Shown in pieces: positions 16,147 through 22,920 of a stretch of 28,753 bases of DNA. The stretch lies in NCBI GenBank assembly GCA_007125435.1, contig SLDF01000156.1:1-28753 (forward strand). Direction: 5' to 3'. Position numbers and translations under genes: made by a program. Source of the DNA: Saprospiraceae bacterium (GTDB taxonomy: Bacteria; Bacteroidota; Bacteroidia; Chitinophagales; Saprospiraceae). Each line of letters opens with the position of its first letter. The first letter of the stretch is position 1. The notes under the pieces are model-generated. The model was not told where the DNA came from, searched no databases, and saw only the letters and a program-made list of their open reading frames with translations.

Positions 16147-17976
16147 TTAGTCTGGTATCGGCAGCTTAAAATAAATTTCATATGGGACATTACCGAAAGT
16201 GCTATAAGTATTTCCGGTGCAGTGTCCTTTTAGAGTTTTATTGGGTAAATCTATCTCAGTTATCACTAATTCACTATCGACGTTGTCTTGAGCACCAATT
16301 TGATTCATGTCGTCGATATGAAGATTTGCGGACCCTAAAATGCCCATGTCATATGGTTCATCTATAATCCAGTCTTCTATAGGGATACCATCAAGCCCTG
16401 CAAAAACCAAGTACACCCCGTGAAATTTTCCAACATCAAATGAATGAATTGCCTGGGCAATCAACAACAAACCATTCCCGGCAAATGTAGTCACGATACT
16501 ATCTAAGAATAAGACATTATTGCCATCAATTGTTAAATCAATATAATAATCAAATTCATCACATGCTAGCAACTGTCCTACCTCAATGGTTGTTGTGACG
16601 CTTTGATCATACATCGTGTTAAAAGGTGTTGATTGTAAGACATTGACAGGGTCAACACTTGTGACTTCAACCTGACCCTGTGGAGAACAAGCCGAAAACG
16701 ATCCAGCAAAGTTGCCTTCATCATCTGAAAATGCTACCGCTAAAGGAAATATCCAAGGCTCATCAATGCCGGCATACTTGATCAATGCGTATGAAGATAA
16801 ATTAACAGCCCCGTCACAGTCTCTTAAAGAGCCCGTTACATTCATGATCGTCAATTCTGAGTCAGGGATGTAGACGATATCACCCAGGTCAGTATTACTA
16901 TCTGGTGCAAAAGGACCTATATCTGCTATCTCTAAAAATCCACATGGGGTATCTATGAAAACCTTCAACTCTCTATTAGCCGGAACAAATCTGGTCACAC
17001 TTCCTGCATCATCAGTCGTCAGAAAACCAACAATCGTACCAGTGCTTGCTATCTCGATTTTCACTAATTGCATTGCAAGTCCATTCCCATCTTCATCGAC
17101 AATAGTAAAATTTATGGTCGCTGTAGGTACTGACACATCACAATTCCAAAACGAAAAATGTGGCAAGTCTGCTACGTAGCTATTCCCTTCGCGATACGCC
17201 ATTACCTCTTCTACCCAGAAAGGTGCATGAGGTTCGAGGCTCCACATCGGTATTTCTGATGGTGCGAATCCCAATTGAGAATCGGGAATGGGCATGGTCG
17301 TCCTCACTGTTCGCCCATCTCTGACCTGAAGTCGCTCATTAGAAGGTGATGTAAGTTCGACTCCTATCATACCATAAGTTTCAAGTACTACGCCTGAACC
17401 ATCCAGTCGCTCGCCAAATAGCATAGCCGGCATCATCATTCCAAAATATTCATCGTCCGGATTTATGACAGTAGTATAAACCTGAACAGGTCCATCATAA
17501 GGGTTACCGGATTGGTCGACTATGGACCCCGGCTCAAAAACAAGGTGCAATCCTCGGTCTGTCACTTCACCTCCAGCTGACCCTTCAAAGCTACCGGTCT
17601 GCTCTCTTTTCAACAATACTGTATTGATGTGTACATCTCTACTATTGCCCAATTGAAAGGACTTAGGTACGGTAAAGTATCCCTGATGCTCTATAACAAG
17701 ATGACCAATACGGTCATATACCTTAGCAGGACTCAATACAAAGATTCCATTATCATCCGTGTAAACAACGTCTTGGCCAACCGTCACTTTAGCTCCGGTC
17801 AACGGCTGACCCTCAGCATTATAAACGCCTCCACTTATCCTGGCTTGTACTTGCTTACCTCTATCAAGGCTTCCGGTAACTGGATGTGGCGTAAAGGTGT
17901 CCATCTCCTTCTTGCAAGACATCAAGGTCAAAAAAGAAACGACCAATAAGAAATATAAAAAGGGTTGAATTTTCAT
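16147..17976 (-). CDS. Large lipoprotein with carboxypeptidase-regulatory-like domain
   Basis: A 609-residue predicted lipoprotein: the N-terminal hydrophobic segment ends LMSC with the lipidated Cys21, followed by KK. About 44-117 is a carboxypeptidase-regulatory-like sandwich ('ISGGVYNAEGQPLTGAKVTV ... YTDDNGIFVL'). About 130-290 resembles the region that follows it in CILP-like proteins ('LVFEPGSIVDQSGNPYDGPV', 'PAMLFGERLDGSG'), then further beta-rich domains ('NFTIVDEDGNGLAMQLVKIE'). No enzyme motif is seen. Such proteins are typical surface or periplasmic matrix components, but the role here is unknown. It lies downstream of the ECF sigma factor and barrel-tailed protein, separated by 298 bp, so it might belong to the same regulatory unit or stand alone. 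Confidence 0.75.
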   Translation of the reverse strand: MKIQPFLYFLLVVSFLTLMSCKKEMDTFTPHPVTGSLDRGKQVQARISGGVYNAEGQPLTGAKVTVGQDVVYTDDNGIFVLSPAKVYDRIGHLVIEHQGYFTVPKSFQLGNSRDVHINTVLLKREQTGSFEGSAGGEVTDRGLHLVFEPGSIVDQSGNPYDGPVQVYTTVINPDDEYFGMMMPAMLFGERLDGSGVVLETYGMIGVELTSPSNERLQVRDGRTVRTTMPIPDSQLGFAPSEIPMWSLEPHAPFWVEEVMAYREGNSYVADLPHFSFWNCDVSVPTATINFTIVDEDGNGLAMQLVKIEIASTGTIVGFLTTDDAGSVTRFVPANRELKVFIDTPCGFLEIADIGPFAPDSNTDLGDIVYIPDSELTIMNVTGSLRDCDGAVNLSSYALIKYAGIDEPWIFPLAVAFSDDEGNFAGSFSACSPQGQVEVTSVDPVNVLQSTPFNTMYDQSVTTTIEVGQLLACDEFDYYIDLTIDGNNVLFLDSIVTTFAGNGLLLIAQAIHSFDVGKFHGVYLVFAGLDGIPIEDWIIDEPYDMGILGSANLHIDDMNQIGAQDNVDSELVITEIDLPNKTLKGHCTGNTYSTFGNVPYEIYFKLPIPD

Positions 17977-18138
17977 GATTGTACTTTAGTTTGTGTGAAT
18001 TAAATCGAATTATGCATGAGAAAATCAGTTACGGCTTTAAAGGACTTCAAAATAAGGCGCTACGCTTGATTTTATCCAATCACCATAGAGTCGCCTGTAG
18101 CTCATTCACAAAATCACTTTTTATTTACCATTTACTAA

Positions 18139-18198
18139 TATTGCTTTTTTTTTATGGTATTCGTGAATCTCCTTCGTCGATTTTAACCCTCATTACGA
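18139..18198. repeat. Copy 2 of a diverged intergenic repeat
   Basis: It contains TATTGC, a long T-run, ATCTCC, TTCGTCGA and AACCCTCATTACGA in the same order as 171-209, with two insertions relative to that copy. It lies in the 298-bp gap (17977-18274) between the lipoprotein gene and the barrel-tailed gene. Apart from this repeat and a short GAAGCGCTTC palindrome at 18232-18241, nothing was recognised in that gap. Confidence 0.5.
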
Positions 18199-18274
18199 AT
18201 TTCCAATGCTTAATTTGGGTTTAAAGAATGTGAAGCGCTTCTTTTCACCATATGGGTATCATATATAAAGAGTC

Positions 18275-19678
18275 TCAAAACTGGATTGACGTTGCCTGAG
18301 CTCCTAAATAATATCTTAATCCAATGCTCCCCCTCACTATATTATACCGCTGTTGGATAGGATTATCTCCCGAATGAAGACCACTAAAACCTACTATTGC
18401 CCCAGCATCTATGAGACAGGATAGTCTTGAAGAAAAGGGTAGTTCTGCTTGTATATAACCCATGCCCTGCCACCTGACTCCGGTGTCAAACCAGCCAAGG
18501 TTATCCTCTGCAAGGTTATAATCATTCAGACCTTGATCCAGAATGACACCTCGAGGTTGAAGCCCAAATACCGGTTGTATACCAATGAATGCTAATAAAC
18601 TAACTCTCCTGTCCAAAAACTTATATCCTATCCTCATAGGCAAGCTCCATTCACGATATGTATTACGCACTATTCGTTCTCTAGTGCCAAACCTCGTCAT
18701 CGTATCTAATGCTATAAGCTGTCCACTATTGTCAAATGTAGGCACTTCCACTGTTCGCCTGTAATCGTTATAGGTGTGCTGCATAAAGGCATTGATCTGA
18801 CCATACTGGACACCCAGGTCAAAAAGCCACCTATTTACTTGAATGCCGAGTCGCCAACCCGCCTCTATCCAACTGATGTCTGATTCTGACTCATTTCTGA
18901 GATTAAGATAAGGTTCCAACTCAGTCGATGAAGCTACCATATGTCTAGAGGGAAGCCCTGAACCAAAGTACACATCTGAGTAATAGATTACTCGCTCCTG
19001 ATTTACAAGAAGACTACGACTCATTAATGGCAGTGTAATAGATACATTCTCTCTTTTAAGTTGACTAAATTCTAACAGTGGCCTTTGCTCTACCCCTTCT
19101 TGTAGTATTGTCATTTCTTCTCTATCAAGACCGGCTGCTTTATCTTTTTCTAGTGATAGAGGTGTAGTGTCAAAGTTTTCATTTTCGGTAGTGGGCTCAA
19201 GATAGTTTTCCTGCGCAGATTCAAGTGTATCGTCCTCTTCATATTCCACTAGCGATGATGAAGAATGAATTGGCATGTGAGCAGACAGACCTTTTACATT
19301 ATCTGGTACAGAGCTTAAATCCTCCATCATACCTGTTTGTCGTTCCGCAAACATATCAGTGTCATGCAGCGTCAAACTTGCAGATTGCATGCCTAATGTA
19401 TCCTCTTCGGCATGATAAATCACAAAAGATGATAAGCTGAAAAAAGTATGACTTGATGTGCTTTGCCTCGTAGAGCTATCATTGAATAAATAATAACCGA
19501 TGAGTCCAGTACTTAGCAGCAACAGCAACCATATCATTCTTCTACTTTTGTACAATACGCCTTTACTCTTCAATGCCTTCCTGACATTTATCCACCCTTT
19601 TACGGGTGGTTGAGCCCTTTGTGCATGCGCAGCCTTCCTCAGAGCAGATTGAAATGCTGATCCTTCATTTTCCATCAT
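18275..19678 (-). CDS. Membrane-anchored protein with outer-membrane beta-barrel-like C-terminus
   Basis: A 467-residue protein directly downstream of an ECF sigma-factor gene (89 bp gap). Residues 1-47 are soluble, basic and helical ('SALRKAAHAQRAQPPVKGWINVRKAL'), then comes a single membrane segment at about 48-65. About 66-200 is a Ser/Thr/Glu-rich, probably disordered linker. About 220-467 has alternating amphipathic strands ('WRLGIQVNRWLFDLGVQYGQ', 'REWSLPMRIGYKFL', 'RYNIVRGSIGLRYYLGA') and a C-terminal phenylalanine, as in PorT-type outer-membrane barrels. The position suggests the N-terminus could act as an anti-sigma element. This is inference; no classical zinc-binding anti-sigma motif is visible. 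The start has two adjacent ATGs. Confidence 0.65.
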   Translation of the reverse strand: MMENEGSAFQSALRKAAHAQRAQPPVKGWINVRKALKSKGVLYKSRRMIWLLLLLSTGLIGYYLFNDSSTRQSTSSHTFFSLSSFVIYHAEEDTLGMQSASLTLHDTDMFAERQTGMMEDLSSVPDNVKGLSAHMPIHSSSSLVEYEEDDTLESAQENYLEPTTENENFDTTPLSLEKDKAAGLDREEMTILQEGVEQRPLLEFSQLKRENVSITLPLMSRSLLVNQERVIYYSDVYFGSGLPSRHMVASSTELEPYLNLRNESESDISWIEAGWRLGIQVNRWLFDLGVQYGQINAFMQHTYNDYRRTVEVPTFDNSGQLIALDTMTRFGTRERIVRNTYREWSLPMRIGYKFLDRRVSLLAFIGIQPVFGLQPRGVILDQGLNDYNLAEDNLGWFDTGVRWQGMGYIQAELPFSSRLSCLIDAGAIVGFSGLHSGDNPIQQRYNIVRGSIGLRYYLGAQATSIQF

Positions 19679-19767
19679 TACAACATTTTAATATTCATCA
19701 TAACTGAGATTTCTTTTCTATTACTTTGTTCATTGTCTCCATGGTGCTTGTACTTTTTTCATTGCTT

Positions 19768-20307
19768 CTAACTTACCATATTTTTATAGTGCTGCAGTTT
19801 GGACTGCAAGATCCTTTTAGCCTTATACAATTGAGACCTCGATGTACCTATATCGATGCCCAATAGTTCACTGATTTCTTTGTGGCTATATCCCTCTATC
19901 TCAAAAAGATTAAAAATGGTGCGGTAGCCAATGGGAAGAGATTTGATTAGGGAAAGTATGTATGCCACATCATCCTCATGAAAATACACATCTTCATCTT
20001 CAACACTATGGTGGACTTCCTTCAGTTCAGAGAAATGAACAGCATGATTTCGCTTCAACAGCCGCAGCGAAGTTGTAGTGACAATGCGCCGCATCCAATG
20101 CAATAACGGCTTCTCTCCTCTGAATTGATGAATATTCTGAAAAATATTTATAAAGCTTTCTTGCAAGGCATCTTCGGCCAATGACTCAGTATGCATCATC
20201 CGCAAGCACTGTGCATACAGCAGCGGAGCGTACTGATCATAAAGCATCTTATACCCTTCCTCTCGACCGGAAAGGCAAGACTCTACCAAAGCTTTATCAT
20301 CTTCCAT
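19768..20307 (-). CDS. ECF-type RNA polymerase sigma factor
   Basis: A 179-residue sigma-70-family factor with only regions 2 and 4. Region 2 is at about 20-90 ('YDQYAPLLYAQCLRMMHTES', 'AEDALQESFINIFQNIHQFRG', 'PLLHWMRRIVTTTSLRLLKR'); region 4 is at about 120-170 ('SLPIGYRTIFNLFEIEGYSHKEISELLG', 'TSRSQLYKAKRIL'). It would direct RNA polymerase to a small regulon, often including its own operon. The following gene encodes a membrane-anchored protein that is a candidate anti-sigma or sensor. A -7 box lies just upstream (20319-20326). Confidence 0.92.
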   Translation of the reverse strand: MEDDKALVESCLSGREEGYKMLYDQYAPLLYAQCLRMMHTESLAEDALQESFINIFQNIHQFRGEKPLLHWMRRIVTTTSLRLLKRNHAVHFSELKEVHHSVEDEDVYFHEDDVAYILSLIKSLPIGYRTIFNLFEIEGYSHKEISELLGIDIGTSRSQLYKAKRILQSKLQHYKNMVS

Positions 20308-20318
20308 ATTCTTATTGT

Positions 20319-20326
20319 CAAAGATA
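20319..20326 (-). promoter_or_regulatory. -7 promoter element for the ECF sigma gene
   Basis: On the minus strand TATCTTTG fits TAnnTTTG, 11 bp upstream of the ATG. The very short leader and lack of a clear -33 box keep confidence low. Confidence 0.3.
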
Positions 20327-20501
20327 TCTGTGTCCTTTTACAACAGAGTAAAAAGAAGCCCTGTGCGTTGCCTGACTTATCAAAAAAATATTAGTAATTA
20401 CAAGTAACTAATGAAGTAGCACGACAATATCATTGCATATGTTTGACTGTCAAGCCTACTTTTGAAATGCAGGTTGTAAGAGTTTATGTCATGGCCCGAG
20501 T

Positions 20502-21464
20502 CTACTGTGATTTACGCTCAGGCTTTGCAAAGGTCTTATCTCTTGGATAGGATTCGATGTGTCTGGTTTTTTTGGTTTGGTAGACGTCATCAATAGTGAT
20601 AAGGATACCGGTTTCTTCCACCTCGCCAAATTCATCATTGATAGCTGTACCAAATGTCTTCATAGTTGGAGACAGATTCATGTAGGTATTGACAAGAGGT
20701 GGTATATTCTCACCTAGTTCTCTCAGCATGCTAGTCAACAATCTATGACCGGCCTTATAATCCAGATCATGGAAGTGTCTCTGCATTATCCCCATATCAT
20801 GTTCCAACTGCAGCGGCTCTACCGCATTGACCAGACCAATGTCATCCGGGAAATAATAATGCATAAAGCTGAGCAATAAATCTCTTGCCTCTCTATTGTA
20901 GTGTGTATACATCGTCACCTTACCAAAGAGATACTTAATATCGTCATTAAGATAAACAACACCTCCAAGTCCGTCCCACAGATTGTCAAGAGAAAATATA
21001 CCTCTGCGATTATTGTTTACCGGTTGATACATGGGCTGCACAAAAGACCGGCCGAGCTCTATAGTGTAGGGCAAATAATCCTCAACAAATCTTTCTGAAA
21101 ATTCGAAAAGATGTGCTGTTGATAGGTTATGTGAGCCATCCTCCCTTAATCCTGCAAAATCACATCTTATAAGGCGATATCCAGCTACTATCTCCTTATC
21201 GTCAGGGCTCCAGGCTATCAGCTGATCATAGCATTTCTCACAGGTGTCATTATCATCTAGATCAATCTCCAGGCCCGTACCTCCACCGGCATCCCTAAAA
21301 GTAACCTCTCTCAGACGGCCTATCTCACGGACCACATTTGGTGCATTGTGATGATTCACAACGTATATGAGATTACTGCCATTATTGGTATGCCTTAAGA
21401 ATCGATCTTCTGTCAACTCTTTCTCCAGCAATGCTTTATCTACAGGATCAATAATTTTCTTCAT
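20502..21464 (-). CDS. glsB: GNAT-type N-acyltransferase, aminolipid (OlsB/GlsB-like)
   Basis: A 320-residue acyltransferase of the OlsB/'hemolysin' COG3176 type. It is expected to transfer a 3-hydroxy-acyl chain from ACP to the amino group of an amino acid (ornithine or glycine), the first step of N-acyl aminolipid synthesis. Recognisable features are 'IGRLREVTFRDAGGGTG' (about 46-62), 'IVAGYRLIRCD' (about 103-113), 'YTIELGRSFVQPMYQPVNNNRRG' (about 147-169) and 'LDNLWDGLGGVV'. The partner O-acyltransferase gene ends 3 bp upstream. In Bacteroides the equivalent pair makes glycine lipids. Family is clear; the head-group amino acid is inferred. Confidence 0.75.
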   Translation of the reverse strand: MKKIIDPVDKALLEKELTEDRFLRHTNNGSNLIYVVNHHNAPNVVREIGRLREVTFRDAGGGTGLEIDLDDNDTCEKCYDQLIAWSPDDKEIVAGYRLIRCDFAGLREDGSHNLSTAHLFEFSERFVEDYLPYTIELGRSFVQPMYQPVNNNRRGIFSLDNLWDGLGGVVYLNDDIKYLFGKVTMYTHYNREARDLLLSFMHYYFPDDIGLVNAVEPLQLEHDMGIMQRHFHDLDYKAGHRLLTSMLRELGENIPPLVNTYMNLSPTMKTFGTAINDEFGEVEETGILITIDDVYQTKKTRHIESYPRDKTFAKPERKSQ

Positions 21465-21467
21465 GCT

Positions 21468-22331
21468 CTACTTCTTGTTCGGGTCCATGGCATAGGTCTT
21501 AGCCTTCATATAAGCTGCCCATTCTCGCTCAGTCTTACTATCGTCAAATCTTTTGTATTCGACAACTTCGCCAAAGTGGATGGTTATATCTTTACCCTTC
21601 TGCTGAAACATCTCATCCACGAGATAAAACATTTCAAGATTGGCCTTTATACCCAGTTTACCTCTTAGCCTTGCCAAGTTATAGAAAAAATTGGAATTTC
21701 TACCCTCTATGAAGACAGGAATTATATCTTTTTCATACTTCTTGGCCTTACTTATAAAACTTTTTTTCCATTCCAGATCTTCTATTCTGCCTCCTTTCAT
21801 CTTTCGAGACACCAGACCAGCCGGAAACTGCAAAACTGCAAAATCGCCGGCATAAGTCGCCTCTATCTTCTTTATTCGCTCCCTGCCTTGAGGGCCGTGC
21901 TTATTGATGGGCACAAACAAAGGCTTCAAATTATCAATATTCAATAAAATATCATTGACCAGGAACTGTATATCCTGTCTATACTTACCCAGTATATACA
22001 TAAAAGCAATACCATCTAATCCACCAAGTGGATGATTCGCAGCATAGATGATCGGCCTGTCAGTAATGATATTTTCCTCACCGGTAAGATGCACATTGAC
22101 ACCAAAATCTTCTATCAGATTATCCACAAATTCAAGACCATAAAGATGACCATGTCGACGCATGACCCTATTACATTCATCCTCGTGCACTATACGCTTG
22201 ATGTAATTAAGCAAAAATCCGGGTAGCCACTTTAGTAAATTTTTATTCTTCGACGCAATGATTTTTTCTACTTCCAAAAACTTTTTATCGGTTGCCGGCA
22301 GTCTCGTCTCAGCTGATTTATCTTCTTCCAT
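21468..22331 (-). CDS. glsA: Lysophospholipid/aminolipid O-acyltransferase (PlsC/OlsA/GlsA-like)
   Basis: A 287-residue acyltransferase of the PlsC superfamily. The catalytic motif is NHPLGGLDG with His100 and Asp106, five residues between them instead of the usual four. The third motif reads FPAGLVSRK (169-177), where classical enzymes have FPEG. These variations recur, as I recall, in OlsA-like enzymes of Bacteroidota that add the second chain to N-acyl amino acids. It forms a tight operon with the GNAT acyltransferase (3-bp gap), which supports an aminolipid role over phosphatidic-acid synthesis. No strong membrane helix is visible apart from a weak amphipathic stretch near 30-45. A -7 box (TATATTTG) lies 20 bp before the ATG. 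Confidence 0.75.
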   Translation of the reverse strand: MEEDKSAETRLPATDKKFLEVEKIIASKNKNLLKWLPGFLLNYIKRIVHEDECNRVMRRHGHLYGLEFVDNLIEDFGVNVHLTGEENIITDRPIIYAANHPLGGLDGIAFMYILGKYRQDIQFLVNDILLNIDNLKPLFVPINKHGPQGRERIKKIEATYAGDFAVLQFPAGLVSRKMKGGRIEDLEWKKSFISKAKKYEKDIIPVFIEGRNSNFFYNLARLRGKLGIKANLEMFYLVDEMFQQKGKDITIHFGEVVEYKRFDDSKTEREWAAYMKAKTYAMDPNKK

Positions 22332-22351
22332 ATATCACCTTTCTTCTATTG

Positions 22352-22359
22352 CAAATATA
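22352..22359 (-). promoter_or_regulatory. -7 promoter element of the acyltransferase operon
   Basis: TATATTTG on the minus strand, 20 bp upstream of the ATG at 22331. The 11-bp context GCAAATATAAC (plus strand) is identical to that in front of fbpA, at nearly the same distance from the start. The -33 region is weak. Confidence 0.45.
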
Positions 22360-22432
22360 ACAGACTCTTTTATTTATTGTCAGATGACCTTATATTTATT
22401 CCTGAGTGCTACATGTTTTGATGAGATATTAT

Positions 22433-22463
22433 GGCTTGCCTCCGAAAGTGTTGGAGGCAAGCC
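22433..22463. other. Perfect 11-bp stem hairpin in the leader of the small membrane-protein gene
   Basis: GGCTTGCCTCC (22433-22443) and GGAGGCAAGCC (22453-22463) are exact reverse complements around a 9-nt loop. No T-run follows on either strand, so it is not a standard terminator. It ends 35 bp before the ATG at 22499, so if transcribed it would be a stable 5'-leader hairpin that could affect translation or mRNA stability. Confidence 0.7.
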
Positions 22464-22498
22464 CAAAACAAAATACCCAATATTACAATTACATTACT

Positions 22499-22729
22499 AT
22501 GAGAAAATTATCTATATACACTAGAGGATATATTACATTTTTGATGGTATTCATGGGGAACATGGCCATGGGGCAGCGACCTCGGGAAGTTCCTGCGCCT
22601 AATGCGCCAATTGATTTTACGGACTTCAATAACATACTACTGTATATCGGTGGTCCTTTGCTGTTTGTGATCGGTTTTATTCTTTACAGACGCTACAAAA
22701 AGCAAGAGAAGGAAAAGAGTCAAAAATAA
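22499..22729 (+). CDS. Small membrane protein with PID-like motif
   Basis: A 76-residue protein. An N-terminal hydrophobic segment (about 11-24) ending MAMGQ looks like a signal peptide. A proline-rich stretch REVPAPNAPIDF (29-40) follows, then a single membrane segment (about 45-63, 'NILLYIGGPLLFVIGFILY') and a basic tail RRYKKQEKEKSQK. The ATG at 22499 is chosen because upstream codons run through the hairpin and give unlikely residues; the open frame reaches back to a GTG at 22406. The 'PID + hydrophobic helix + basic end' arrangement is reminiscent of short C-terminal sorting signals described in Bacteroidota, but the resemblance is loose. Function unknown. Confidence 0.6.
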   Translation: MRKLSIYTRGYITFLMVFMGNMAMGQRPREVPAPNAPIDFTDFNNILLYIGGPLLFVIGFILYRRYKKQEKEKSQK

Positions 22730-22750
22730 TATTCCTTATCGTCAGGGTGC

Positions 22751-22909
22751 ATTTCATTTTGTCGCTTTGGGCATCACCCTCTTCCTGTCGTCATCGGGTC
22801 GCTACGCTCCGGGGCTCGCTGTTCGCTCGGTCCTCCGGACTCACTCGCATACGCTCTTGACCCACTACGCATCGCTGATGCATGACCAGAAAAAACGACA
22901 TTTTGAAAT
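22751..22909 (+). repeat. Structured intergenic repeat, copy C
   Basis: Terminal inverted repeats ATTTCATTTTGTCG (22751-22764) and CGACATTTTGAAAT (22896-22909) match at 11 of 14 positions. They enclose GGGCATCACC (22769), a 14-20 bp variable slot 1, CGGGTCGCTACGCTCCGGGG, CTCGCTGTTCGCTCGG, a variable slot 2, and CCACTACGCATCGCTGATGCA (ending 22882). GCATCA pairs with TGATGC at the two ends of the core. It fills the gap between the small membrane-protein gene and the lnt stop codon (12 bp away), so it probably lies in the lnt 3' untranslated region. Confidence 0.78.
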
Positions 22910-22920
22910 ATACCCTATAG

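Noticed and set aside
22433..22463. Hairpin before the small membrane-protein gene as an intrinsic terminator
   Set aside because: Neither strand has a T-run after the stem, so it was recorded as a leader hairpin instead.
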